Assembly: GCA_020026285.1 (NCBI GenBank) | Contig: JAHHQS010000053.1 | Location: 1-23,153 of the forward strand | Source of the DNA: Parabacteroides sp. | Lineage (GTDB): Bacteria > Bacteroidota > Bacteroidia > Bacteroidales > Tannerellaceae | Length of the DNA stretch: 23,153 nucleotides | Direction: 5' to 3' | Shown: in pieces, positions 1-7,985 of the stretch | Numbering within the stretch: the stretch's first letter is position 1 | How the letters are laid out: each line of letters begins with the position of its first letter | Position numbers and translations under genes: made by a program | Notes under the pieces: model-generated | The model's input: the letters and a program-made list of their open reading frames with translations, nothing else | What the model was told of the DNA's origin: nothing | Database searches by the model: none

Positions 1-1
1 T

Positions 2-253
2 GTGGATTTATATAATTTAGACATTACAAATGTCACAGCTTTTGAAACGCCCGAGGGTTCTTTCCAAATTCAAGAAATATCAAAAGCCATAGAGGATTTG
101 AATGCCGATTTAAAAATTCCATTTTCCATGTACGTAAGCGGGTATAAATACAATGAAATTGCCGAAAAGCTAGACCTTCCATTAGGAACAGTCAAAAGCA
201 GAATATACTTTGCACGACAGGATTTACAAAAAAGATTAAAAGATTATCGTTAA
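2..253 (+). CDS. RNA polymerase ECF-type sigma factor, C-terminal part (5' end outside window)
   Basis: This is the C-terminal part of a sigma-70 family, probably ECF, sigma factor; the gene begins before the window. The 83 visible residues end with a sigma region 4 helix-turn-helix: GYKYNEIAEKLDLPLGTVKS (about residues 47-66) followed by R-x-Y-x-A-R-x-x-L, the usual DNA-reading helix that contacts the -35/-33 promoter element. The GTG at position 2 is only the first in-frame start-like codon inside the window and is not taken as the true start. The regulon and any anti-sigma partner cannot be seen. A terminator-like hairpin follows the stop directly, so this gene probably ends its own transcription unit. 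Family assignment is secure; the ECF subgroup is not. Confidence 0.8.
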   Translation: MDLYNLDITNVTAFETPEGSFQIQEISKAIEDLNADLKIPFSMYVSGYKYNEIAEKLDLPLGTVKSRIYFARQDLQKRLKDYR

Positions 254-287
254 AAAATAGAATTAATAAAGAAACAATTCTATTTTT
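253..287 (+). terminator. AT-rich terminator hairpin between sigma factor gene and rarA
   Basis: A perfect 12-bp inverted repeat, AAAAATAGAATT (253-264) and AATTCTATTTTT (276-287), has an 11-nt loop and ends in a T run. It starts in the stop codon of the sigma factor gene and ends 11 bp before the rarA ATG. The stem holds only one G:C pair, so it is a weak terminator by energy. Confidence 0.55.
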
Positions 288-298
288 AAGTTAAGAAT

Positions 299-1573
299 AT
301 GAGTCAACCGTTAGCTGAAAGATTACGTCCAAAAACTTTGGATGAATATATTGGCCAAAAACATTTAGTAGGACCAAATGCTGTCCTAAGAAGAATGATA
401 GAATCAGGTAGAGTTCCTTCTTTCATATTATGGGGACCTCCTGGTGTTGGAAAAACAACTTTGGCACAAATTATTTCTCAAAAGCTAGAAACTCAGTTCT
501 ACACCTTGAGCGCTATTAATTCGGGAGTAAAAGATGTACGAGATGTTATAGAAAAAGCAAAAAGCAATCATTTCTTTAACACAAACTCACCAATACTATT
601 CATTGATGAGATTCATCGATTCAGTAAATCTCAACAGGATTCCCTATTAAATGCAGTGGAAACAGGTGTTGTCACTTTAATCGGCGCTACAACAGAAAAT
701 CCCTCATTTGAAATTATCCGTCCCTTATTATCAAGATGTCAGGTTTATGTCTTGAAATCATTAGAAAAACCTGATCTCTTAGAACTGTTGAATAGAGCGA
801 TCCATACAGATCTTATTCTAAAGGAAAAGAATATTGAATTAAAAGAAACTGATGCATTACTTCACTATTCAGGAGGTGATGCCAGAAAACTTTTAAACAT
901 TTTAGAACTTGTCATTTCTGCTGAAGAAAATAATACAATTGTTATAACTGATCAGAAAGTGACAGAAAGACTTCAAGAGAACCCGGCTGCTTATGACAAA
1001 GGCGGAGAAATTCATTATGATATTATCTCTGCATTTATCAAATCCATTCGGGGCAGTGATCCTGATGCTGCCATTTACTGGCTGGCTCGCATGATAGCCG
1101 GAGGCGAAGATCCTAAATTTATTGCTCGTCGCCTTTGCATTTCTGCGGCTGAAGATATCGGGTTAGCCAATCCGAATGCCCTGTTATTGGCTAATGCCTG
1201 TTTTGATACCGTTCAGAAAATAGGATGGCCTGAAGGAAGAATTCCTTTAGCCGAAGTCACCATATATTTAGCTTGTAGTCCTAAAAGTAATTCAGCCTAC
1301 AATGCCATTAACGAAGCTCTCGATTTTGTAAAACAGACCGGGAATCTACCGGTTCCTTTACATTTGAGAAATGCTCCAACCAATCTGATGGCAAAACTAA
1401 ATTATGGTAAAGAATATAAATACCCTCATAATTTTGAGAACCATTTCGTAAAGCAGGATTATCTTCCTCAGGAAATTTTAAACCAACGAATCTGGCATGC
1501 TCAAGAAAATCCGGCTGAACGCAGACTTGCTGACCAGATGAGAAATCTATGGGGCACAAAATACGACAAATAA
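299..1573 (+). CDS. rarA: Replication-associated recombination protein A (RarA/MgsA), AAA+ ATPase
   Basis: RarA is a clamp-loader-like AAA+ ATPase, related to eukaryotic WRNIP1/Mgs1, that acts at stalled or gapped replication forks with SSB and RecA. The 424-residue protein has the expected order. An N-terminal 'LAERLRPKTLDEYIGQ' segment is followed by Walker A GPPGVGKT (46-53), Walker B with DEIH (103-106), sensor 1 GATTENPSF (129-137) and the arginine-finger motif LLSRC (143-147). Next comes the sensor 2 region near GGDARKLLN, and then the helical C-terminal oligomerisation domain (GRIPLAEVTIYLACSPKSN). The length is close to E. coli RarA. The ATG at 299 is the natural start, because the conserved N-terminus begins directly there. 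The preceding hairpin leaves little room for a promoter of its own, so its transcription may come through from upstream. Confidence 0.95.
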   Translation: MSQPLAERLRPKTLDEYIGQKHLVGPNAVLRRMIESGRVPSFILWGPPGVGKTTLAQIISQKLETQFYTLSAINSGVKDVRDVIEKAKSNHFFNTNSPILFIDEIHRFSKSQQDSLLNAVETGVVTLIGATTENPSFEIIRPLLSRCQVYVLKSLEKPDLLELLNRAIHTDLILKEKNIELKETDALLHYSGGDARKLLNILELVISAEENNTIVITDQKVTERLQENPAAYDKGGEIHYDIISAFIKSIRGSDPDAAIYWLARMIAGGEDPKFIARRLCISAAEDIGLANPNALLLANACFDTVQKIGWPEGRIPLAEVTIYLACSPKSNSAYNAINEALDFVKQTGNLPVPLHLRNAPTNLMAKLNYGKEYKYPHNFENHFVKQDYLPQEILNQRIWHAQENPAERRLADQMRNLWGTKYDK

Positions 1574-1734
1574 TCCTCTCTCTCGTTTTCGAAAGTTCCT
1601 GAACTGATTTTTTTAGGGAGTCATAAAACACTCCATAAGGGGAAATAATGTCTTTTTTCAATATCATATCTTTAAAATTCAAATATCATAGTGCCCTTAA
1701 TATCCTATTTTTATTCACAAAATATCATATAAGT

Positions 1735-1742
1735 TATATTTG
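1735..1742 (+). promoter_or_regulatory. Candidate distal promoter -7 element (TATATTTG) upstream of serC
   Basis: TATATTTG, followed by C, is an exact match to the Bacteroidales -7 consensus TAnnTTTG. No clear TTTG -33 element lies 19-21 bp upstream, only a T run (1708-1712). If used, it would give serC a leader of about 175 nt. The rest of the 350-bp spacer (1574-1924) shows no gene. It holds only a weak 5-bp hairpin at 1617-1634 and a 6-bp hairpin at 1888-1904 (AATGAC/GTCATT) just before serC. Confidence 0.3.
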
Positions 1743-1836
1743 CGCAAACAAACTGATAGTCAAATAGAATAAAGCAAAAAAATACAGATTTGAAAATTTT
1801 ACAATATAAAAATATTTAAAAACAATCTTAAAATAA

Positions 1837-1867
1837 TTTGTTTGTTCAAATAATTTATCTACCTTGC
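1837..1867 (+). promoter_or_regulatory. Candidate proximal promoter of the serC-serA-DUF1015 operon
   Basis: TTTG (1837-1840), a spacer of exactly 19 bp, then TACCTTGC (1860-1867) resembles the Bacteroidales layout TTTG-N19-TAnnTTTG, with the last two -7 bases imperfect. It would start transcription near 1874 and give a leader of about 50 nt. It competes with the exact -7 match at 1735-1742; the sequence alone does not decide between them. Confidence 0.35.
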
Positions 1868-1924
1868 CAAAATTCATTTTTAACGGAAATGACATTAGGT
1901 CATTAAAAAAACAATTAATTGCAT

Positions 1925-2992
1925 ATGAAGAAACACAATTTTTATGCAGGACCGTCTATTTTAAGTGAGTTTACAATTAAAAATACAGCGAAGGCGGTCG
2001 AAAATTTCGCAGGTATGGGATTATCTATTTTAGAGATTTCTCATAGAAGTAAAGAATTCGTAGCAGTCATGGAAGAAACCCAGTCGTTGGTGAAAGAATT
2101 ATTAGATTTACCTTCCGGTTACGAAGTAATCTTTCTTGGAGGTGGTGCTAGTATGCAATTTTGTATGGTTCCTTTCAACCTTCTGAATAAGAAAGCAGCT
2201 TATTTGGATACAGGAACATGGGCTTCAAAGGCTATTAAAGAAGCTAAATTGTTTGGAGAAGTTGACATAGTGGCATCCTCTAAGGATAAAAACTACACTT
2301 ACATTCCAAAAAATTATGCAGTTGCCGATGATGTCGATTATTTTCACATCACAACCAACAACACCATTTATGGTACTGAACTAAGAAAAGAACCTGACGT
2401 AAAAGCCCGCTTGGTAGCAGATATGTCTTCCGACATATTCTCTCGTCCTTTTGATGCATCCAAATATGATTTGATCTATGCCGGAGCACAAAAGAATCTG
2501 GCTCCTTCAGGTGTCACTTTAGTAATTGTTCGTAAAGATGCTCTAGGTCATGTCAATCATCCTATTCCAACTATATTGAACTACCAGACACATGTTGACA
2601 AAGGTTCTATGTTCAACACTCCTCCTGTACTCCCAATCTATTCTGCTCTGCAGACTTTGAAATGGTATAAGGAACAAGGTGGTGTTGCTGTTATGGAAAA
2701 GAAAGATAAAGAAAATGCAGCTATTCTTTATGACGAAATAGATCGTAACAAACTTTTCAGGGGAACAGTTGAAACAGAAGACCGTTCTATTATGAATGTT
2801 TGTTTTGTCATGAACGATGAATATAAAGAGCTGGAAGCTGATTTTAATGCGTTCGCTTCAACCAAAGGAATCGTTGGCATCAAAGGACACCGTTCTGTAG
2901 GTGGATTCAGAGCTTCCATTTATAATGCAATGCCTAAGAGCAGTGTAGAAGCATTAATTGCAGTAATGAGGGAATATGAAAAACAACATTAG
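1925..2992 (+). CDS. serC: Phosphoserine aminotransferase
   Basis: SerC is a PLP-dependent class V aminotransferase. It converts 3-phosphohydroxypyruvate and glutamate to O-phosphoserine (serine synthesis), and also serves 3-hydroxy-4-phosphohydroxythreonine formation in pyridoxal phosphate synthesis where that route exists. The start is taken as ATG 1925 ([13 protein letters not shown]). The open frame extends two codons further to a TTG, but SerC proteins begin at this KKHNFYAGP motif. In the 355-residue protein, LGGGASMQF (71-79) is the phosphate-binding loop, TNNTIYGTE (144-152) and the SSD segment (168-170) contact PLP, and AGAQKN (186-191) holds the Schiff-base lysine K190. The C-terminal [16 protein letters not shown] motif is typical. 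The stop lies 2 bp before serA, so the two are co-transcribed. Confidence 0.95.
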   Translation: MKKHNFYAGPSILSEFTIKNTAKAVENFAGMGLSILEISHRSKEFVAVMEETQSLVKELLDLPSGYEVIFLGGGASMQFCMVPFNLLNKKAAYLDTGTWASKAIKEAKLFGEVDIVASSKDKNYTYIPKNYAVADDVDYFHITTNNTIYGTELRKEPDVKARLVADMSSDIFSRPFDASKYDLIYAGAQKNLAPSGVTLVIVRKDALGHVNHPIPTILNYQTHVDKGSMFNTPPVLPIYSALQTLKWYKEQGGVAVMEKKDKENAAILYDEIDRNKLFRGTVETEDRSIMNVCFVMNDEYKELEADFNAFASTKGIVGIKGHRSVGGFRASIYNAMPKSSVEALIAVMREYEKQH

Positions 2993-2994
2993 TT

Positions 2995-3918
2995 ATGGCT
3001 AGAATATTAATTGCTACAGAAAAACCTTTTGCTCCGATAGCAGTAAAAGAGATTCGTGAAGTTGTAGAAAAAGCAGACGACGAGTTACTTCTTTTAGAGA
3101 AATATACTGCTAAGGAACAGCTACTGAATGCTGTAAAAGATGTTGATGCCATGATTATCCGTAGTGATAAGATTGACAATGTCGTCTTTGACGCAGCTCC
3201 TCAACTGAAAATAGTGGTCCGTGCCGGTGCCGGATATGATAATGTAGATTTGGATGCAGCAACAGCTCACAATGTCTGCGTAATGAATACTCCAGGACAA
3301 AATTCGAATGCTGTTGCCGAATTGGTTTTTGGCTTGTTAGTCATGGCCAAGCGAAACTTCTATAACGGAACTTCCGGTTCTGAATTGAAAGAGAAGAAAC
3401 TTGGTATTCATGCATTCGGTAATGTAGGAAGAAATGTCGCCCGTATTGCCCAGGGATTTGGGATGAATGTGTATGCTTATGATGCTTTCTGTCCGAAAGA
3501 AGTAATCGAACAGGCTAATGTCACAGCAGTTGATTCTGCTGAAGAATTATATGCAACCTGCGATATCGTTTCCCTACACATTCCAGCTACTCCGGAAACA
3601 AGAAATTCAATTAATGCCGCTCTTGTTGGAAAACTACCTAAAGGAGGTATTCTTGTCAATACAGCCCGCAAGGAAGTAATCAACGAAGCAGAACTGATTC
3701 AGTTGATGACAGAAAGAGATGATATCAAATATGTGACAGATATCATGCCTGTTGCTCATGACGAATTTTCTTCTAAATTTGTAGGAAGATATTTTTCTAC
3801 ACCTAAAAAGATGGGAGCTCAAACAGCTGAAGCCAATATCAATGCCGGAATCGCTGCCGCTCACCAGATTGAAGGTTTCTTAAAAGAGGGTATTCAAAAA
3901 TTTAGAGTAAACAAATAG
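2995..3918 (+). CDS. serA: D-3-phosphoglycerate dehydrogenase, short form without ACT domain
   Basis: SerA oxidises 3-phosphoglycerate to 3-phosphohydroxypyruvate with NAD, the first committed step of serine synthesis and the substrate source for SerC just upstream. The 307-residue protein is a D-isomer-specific 2-hydroxyacid dehydrogenase. It has a split substrate domain, with VRAGAGYDNVD at 75-85, and a Rossmann domain whose dinucleotide motif reads HAFGNVG (139-145), with Ala at the first glycine. There is no C-terminal ACT or intervening regulatory domain, so serine feedback of the E. coli type is not expected. The substrate-binding Arg is present (VNTARKEV, R225). The usual catalytic Glu of the 'DVFxxEP' segment is absent (DIMPVAH, 249-255), and the His of 'TPHIGA' is replaced (TPKKMGAQT, K271/K272). 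Operon position makes the SerA call strong; the active-site chemistry is unusual. Confidence 0.88.
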   Translation: MARILIATEKPFAPIAVKEIREVVEKADDELLLLEKYTAKEQLLNAVKDVDAMIIRSDKIDNVVFDAAPQLKIVVRAGAGYDNVDLDAATAHNVCVMNTPGQNSNAVAELVFGLLVMAKRNFYNGTSGSELKEKKLGIHAFGNVGRNVARIAQGFGMNVYAYDAFCPKEVIEQANVTAVDSAEELYATCDIVSLHIPATPETRNSINAALVGKLPKGGILVNTARKEVINEAELIQLMTERDDIKYVTDIMPVAHDEFSSKFVGRYFSTPKKMGAQTAEANINAGIAAAHQIEGFLKEGIQKFRVNK

Positions 3919-3919
3919 T

Positions 3920-5167
3920 ATGGCAACAATCAAACCATTTAAAGGGATTCGTCCTCCGAAAGAATTTGTCGAACAGATAGCTTCTCGTCCTTACGATGTT
4001 TTAAATTCGGATGAAGCCAGACTAGAAGCTTCGGGCAATGAGAAATCGTTATATCACATCATTCGTCCTGAAATAGACTTTTCGATTGGAACTGATGAAC
4101 ATGCTCCGGAAGTTTATAAAAAAGCGGCCGAGAATTTTGAGAAATTCCAAAAAAAGAACTGGCTCATTCAAGACTCGGAAGAGTGTTATTATGTTTATGC
4201 TCAGACCATGAACAAAAAGACACAATTCGGACTTGTAGTGGCTGCCTATGTTCCCGACTATATGAATGGAATTATCAAAAAGCATGAATTAACTCGCAAG
4301 GACAAAGAAGAAGACAGAATGAAACATGTGCGCATCAACAATGCTAACATCGAACCGGTTTTCTTTGCTTATCCTCACAACGACGAATTAAATAAAATCA
4401 TTGCCAGATATGCTTCCAAAGAGCCGGAATATGATTTTATTGCCCCTGGAGATGGATTTGGTCACACATTCTGGATCATCAACAATAAAGAAGACATCAA
4501 ACGCATTACACAGATTTTTGCAGAAATGCCGGCTTTATATATTGCCGATGGTCATCATCGTTCAGCTGCTGCAGCCCTTGTGGGAGCAGAAAAAGCAAAG
4601 AATAATCCAAACCATACAGGAAATGAGGAATATAATTACTTCATGGCTGTCTGTTTTCCGGATAATCAGCTGACTATCATCGATTATAATCGGGTAGTAA
4701 AAGATTTGAACGGACTGACTCCAGAAGAATTTTTGAAGAAGTTGGAAAAGAATTTCATAGTAAGCTGCGAAGGGAAAGAGATTTACAAACCTTCCGGCTT
4801 GCATAATTTCTCTTTGTACCTCGATTCCAACTGGTACTCGCTGACTGCCAGACCGGGAACTTACAATGATAATGATCCGATTGGAATTCTGGATGTGACT
4901 ATTTCTTCGAATCTGATTTTAGATGAAATTCTAAATATAAAAGACTTGCGAACAGATAAACGCATCGATTTTGTAGGAGGAATCAGAGGATTGGAAGAGT
5001 TGAAACGTCGCGTAGACAGCGGAGAAATGAAGATGGCTTTGGCTCTTCATCCTGTAACTATGAAACAGCTGATGGATATTGCAGATTCAGGCAATATCAT
5101 GCCCCCAAAAACGACCTGGTTTGAACCCAAACTTCGTTCAGGCCTTGTCATTCACAAATTAGAATAG
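3920..5167 (+). CDS. DUF1015 family protein in the serine operon
   Basis: The 415-residue protein belongs to the DUF1015 family (typical start IKPFKGIRPxxE, plus SRPYDVL at 22-28). It has no signal peptide or membrane segment, so it is cytosolic. Visible conserved blocks are KHELTRKDKEEDRMKH (121-136), APGDGFGH (175-182) and the strong motif ADGHHRSAAA (209-218). DGHHR resembles the signature of the ParB/sulfiredoxin-like fold, to which an archaeal ADP-dependent serine kinase (SerK) also belongs; that link is my inference. The start is 1 bp after the serA stop, so it is translated from the same transcript as SerC and SerA and most likely acts on phosphoserine, serine or their control. No phosphoserine phosphatase gene is seen in the window. 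Function is not established. Confidence 0.85.
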   Translation: MATIKPFKGIRPPKEFVEQIASRPYDVLNSDEARLEASGNEKSLYHIIRPEIDFSIGTDEHAPEVYKKAAENFEKFQKKNWLIQDSEECYYVYAQTMNKKTQFGLVVAAYVPDYMNGIIKKHELTRKDKEEDRMKHVRINNANIEPVFFAYPHNDELNKIIARYASKEPEYDFIAPGDGFGHTFWIINNKEDIKRITQIFAEMPALYIADGHHRSAAAALVGAEKAKNNPNHTGNEEYNYFMAVCFPDNQLTIIDYNRVVKDLNGLTPEEFLKKLEKNFIVSCEGKEIYKPSGLHNFSLYLDSNWYSLTARPGTYNDNDPIGILDVTISSNLILDEILNIKDLRTDKRIDFVGGIRGLEELKRRVDSGEMKMALALHPVTMKQLMDIADSGNIMPPKTTWFEPKLRSGLVIHKLE

Positions 5168-5193
5168 TATACTATAATCCAATCAACCTGTAT

Positions 5194-5239
5194 AATGGAT
5201 GTTTTCTGATGATTAATCGTTCAGAAACATCCATTTTTT
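5194..5239 (+). terminator. Rho-independent terminator of the serC-serA-DUF1015 operon
   Basis: A long stem ATGGATGTTTTCTGA (5195-5209) pairs with TCAGAAACATCCAT (5221-5234) with one bulged T and an 11-nt loop, followed by a T run at 5234-5239. It lies between the convergent DUF1015 and hemG genes. Read on the - strand, the downstream flank is not T-rich, so it should stop mainly + strand transcription. Confidence 0.85.
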
Positions 5240-5244
5240 ATGTT

Positions 5245-6615
5245 TTAACATTTACAACACGCCTTACCGACAACCGTACCCTGTCGAATTCGGTCGGCCA
5301 TACCAATTCCTCCTCTCAAATTGCCAGCTATGACCAATCCTGGATATTGTTTTTCCAGACTGGCAATCGTTTCAAAACGAGCCCCGCTATCCGAACGATA
5401 TTGAGGTATAGCCTGTTGATGACGGAAAATCCGAATCAGATCGGGATGTTTATTTTCCGGAAACTTCAACATTTCATGAAATGCCTTTTCAACCAATACA
5501 ATCAATTCCTCATTTGTCTTGTTCACCATCTCCGGATGTCTCACCCCTCCAATAAAACAAGAAAAGAGAGCACCATTCTCCGGAGCACGCTGATCAAAAC
5601 AAGCCGACGGATATAAAATACCCAAAATGTCTTTTTCTTCTTTCGATGGTATCAGACCTCCGAAAGCATTGAAACGAAGCGCTCCTGTATCTTTCACCCC
5701 AATACTAACCTGTACAACCGGAGCATAATACAAATTACTGATTTTATCCATCTCGGCTACTTGTATAAATGGCAATAGTTCCGGCAAAGCATAAGCACCA
5801 ACAGTTGTTATCACTCTATTTGCTTCAATCTCCAGATTCTCTTCTCCATAAAAAAAGGAGACTTTCCAACGTCCATCCGGCAACGGATTAACCTGAGTCT
5901 GATGAGCAGACAAGAAAAAACGATTTCGTCCGATACGGTCGGCCATCGCATCTGTCAACCGTTCCAAACCACCAACAGCCGAGAAAACTTTCTTGGTTGC
6001 CAGCCGATCCCGATCTGTCTTCGGCATCTTTGCCTTGGCTATCGAACCTTTAATAAAGCTGCCATACTGCTGTTCCAGGTTATATAATTTTGGCAAAGCA
6101 TATCGAGTAGTCAGATTCATCGGATCACCCGCATAAACACCCGACAAAAATGGATCAACAGCATAATCTAAAAAAGACTTTCCTAAACGACGACGAGCCA
6201 GTTCTCCCACCGATTCATCGGGATTGTCTCCCTTTGCCCGGAAAGGTTCACCCAGAATACGAAATTTATCTGCAAACGAAAACAAAGGAGTTCTTACAGC
6301 ACTAAACAATCCATTCGGCAAAGCATGAAACTTTTCTCCTTTCCAGATCAGACGACATTTGGCTTCATCATGAGCAATATCCAGCTGACAGGAATCTCCT
6401 AATTCCTGAAAGAGTTCCGCCACTTCAGGATAAGAAATCACTCCTGTGTTCGGACCACTTTCAAAAGTAAAGCCCTCTTCCTTATAAGTCTGTATCTGAC
6501 CACCGATCCGATTATTCCGTTCTACAAACAGAACATCCTTTCCTTTCTTCGACAAATGAAATCCGGTTGTCAATCCGGTTAATCCGGCTCCTATAATAAC
6601 GATATCTGTTTTCAT
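5245..6615 (-). CDS. hemG: FAD-dependent protoporphyrinogen oxidase (HemY-type)
   Basis: This enzyme removes six electrons from protoporphyrinogen IX to give protoporphyrin IX, the step before ferrochelatase; it is FAD-dependent and usually membrane-associated. The 456-residue protein has an N-terminal FAD-binding motif IIGAGLTGLTTG (G9, G11, G14), the ribose-binding acid E32, and RIGGQIQT (36-43). FESGPNT follows (51-57), and a C-terminal FAD segment reads AGNLRGGIGMADRI. Homologues in Bacteroidota are usually called hemG, although the fold is that of HemY and not of the flavodoxin-like E. coli HemG. Gram-positive relatives act on coproporphyrinogen, but here HemN directly upstream supplies protoporphyrinogen, so the PPO reaction fits better. 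It is the last gene of the operon, 2 bp after hemN. The natural electron acceptor in an anaerobe is unknown. Confidence 0.9.
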   Translation of the reverse strand: MKTDIVIIGAGLTGLTTGFHLSKKGKDVLFVERNNRIGGQIQTYKEEGFTFESGPNTGVISYPEVAELFQELGDSCQLDIAHDEAKCRLIWKGEKFHALPNGLFSAVRTPLFSFADKFRILGEPFRAKGDNPDESVGELARRRLGKSFLDYAVDPFLSGVYAGDPMNLTTRYALPKLYNLEQQYGSFIKGSIAKAKMPKTDRDRLATKKVFSAVGGLERLTDAMADRIGRNRFFLSAHQTQVNPLPDGRWKVSFFYGEENLEIEANRVITTVGAYALPELLPFIQVAEMDKISNLYYAPVVQVSIGVKDTGALRFNAFGGLIPSKEEKDILGILYPSACFDQRAPENGALFSCFIGGVRHPEMVNKTNEELIVLVEKAFHEMLKFPENKHPDLIRIFRHQQAIPQYRSDSGARFETIASLEKQYPGLVIAGNLRGGIGMADRIRQGTVVGKACCKC

Positions 6616-6617
6616 CT

Positions 6618-7985
6618 TTATACGGGTTTAGAAAATGATTTTGATGTATTCAGCATTAATTTATCAAGCGATGCTGCCACATTACGCACAAACAGAGCGC
6701 CTTCTTCGGTCATTCTGATCTGATTTCCATCTATCTGAATGATGCCATCCGCTTCAAACGATTTCAGTACTTCCTCATTATAGGCTGTGGCTTTTTTAAT
6801 CTCCTCAACCGGCAATTGTAATCTTTCGGATATTTCCTCAAAGTCAATCTGATAATTACACATCAGCGCTTCAATCACTTCACGTGTAATCTGTTCCTCC
6901 CGACTCAAGGCATAACCTTTGCTGACAGCAAATGAGCCATTCTCTATCTGTTCCATATATTCCTGGATATTCTTGCTATTCTGCGCATAACAATCGGTCA
7001 ACTGACTGATACCTGTCACTCCAAAGGCATACACCTGACCGGTTGTTCTCCGAGTGCAGTAACCTTGAAAATTACGATGCAGCTGATGCGTACTTAAAGC
7101 TGTGAATAATTCATCATCCGGACGGACAAAATGATCCAGTCCAATAGACTGATAACCTTTCTGATGCATGATCTGAACCGCCCGGTTATACATATTGCTT
7201 TTCTCTTTCGCATCCGGCAATCCGGCCTTCTCCAATATCAGCTGCCTCTTATTCACCCAAGGAACATGAGCATACGAAAAAGTAACCAGTCTGTCCGGTT
7301 TCAAAGAAGCCGCATACGCTATGGTTTCAGCAAAGCTATTTGCTGTCTGATAAGGAAGGCCATAAATAAAATCCATATTAATACGAACTTTGGCTTCACG
7401 AAGAATCTGAAAGATTTCGTCTAATGGCAACAAGGAAGGAAGACGATTGACCGTCTTCAGCACTTTTTCCTGTACATCCTGTACCCCCAGGCTGAAACGA
7501 GTAAAGCCTGCTCTTGTCAATGAAACCCAATCTGATTCAGATAAATAACCCGGATGACATTCAATGGCTATTTCCGGCTGTTCGATGGTCGAGAAACCAG
7601 ACAACATATGCTCATTCAGTTCTTTGATATACTGAACCGGCATGGCTGTCGGACTTCCTCCTCCATAATGAATCTGTGATATTTTCCGCGAAGGATCAAT
7701 CAATCGGATTACCATGTCTATTTCTTTATGCAGAGCAGCAATATAACGCTCTACCACATCCTTCTTCATCATCGGAAAAGAATTACATCCGCAATAATGA
7801 CACAGATGACGACAGAAAGGAATATGAATATAAAATGAGATATGTTCCGGTCGCGATTTATTAGAACTAATCACTGCTGATTCATACTCCGTATTCGTAA
7901 ACTCATCATTGAAATAGTTGGCTGGCGGATAACTGGTATACCGCGGAACCGGGATATTATATTTATCTAATAATTGATGTTTCAT
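6618..7985 (-). CDS. hemN: Oxygen-independent coproporphyrinogen III oxidase (radical SAM)
   Basis: HemN converts coproporphyrinogen III to protoporphyrinogen IX by radical-SAM decarboxylation of two propionate side chains, without oxygen. The 455-residue length matches E. coli HemN. The sequence shows YIHIPFCRHLCHYCGCN (52-68) with cluster cysteines C58, C62, C65 and the extra Cys at 67. The SAM-binding GGGSPT follows the cluster. The segment RNFQGYCTRR...GVTGIS corresponds to the substrate and second-SAM region that separates true HemN from the HemW heme chaperone. A C-terminal winged-helix-like part is present. The ATG overlaps the MFS gene stop by 4 bp (ATGA), and the stop is 2 bp before hemG: a translationally coupled set. 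Confidence 0.93.
   Translation of the reverse strand: MKHQLLDKYNIPVPRYTSYPPANYFNDEFTNTEYESAVISSNKSRPEHISFYIHIPFCRHLCHYCGCNSFPMMKKDVVERYIAALHKEIDMVIRLIDPSRKISQIHYGGGSPTAMPVQYIKELNEHMLSGFSTIEQPEIAIECHPGYLSESDWVSLTRAGFTRFSLGVQDVQEKVLKTVNRLPSLLPLDEIFQILREAKVRINMDFIYGLPYQTANSFAETIAYAASLKPDRLVTFSYAHVPWVNKRQLILEKAGLPDAKEKSNMYNRAVQIMHQKGYQSIGLDHFVRPDDELFTALSTHQLHRNFQGYCTRRTTGQVYAFGVTGISQLTDCYAQNSKNIQEYMEQIENGSFAVSKGYALSREEQITREVIEALMCNYQIDFEEISERLQLPVEEIKKATAYNEEVLKSFEADGIIQIDGNQIRMTEEGALFVRNVAASLDKLMLNTSKSFSKPV

Noticed and set aside
1308..1682. 124-codon - strand frame overlapping the end of rarA
   Set aside because: Mostly antisense to rarA, with no domain; a shadow frame.
1919..1924. TTG start for serC adding two residues
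   Set aside because: The conserved SerC N-terminus [10 protein letters not shown] begins at ATG 1925.
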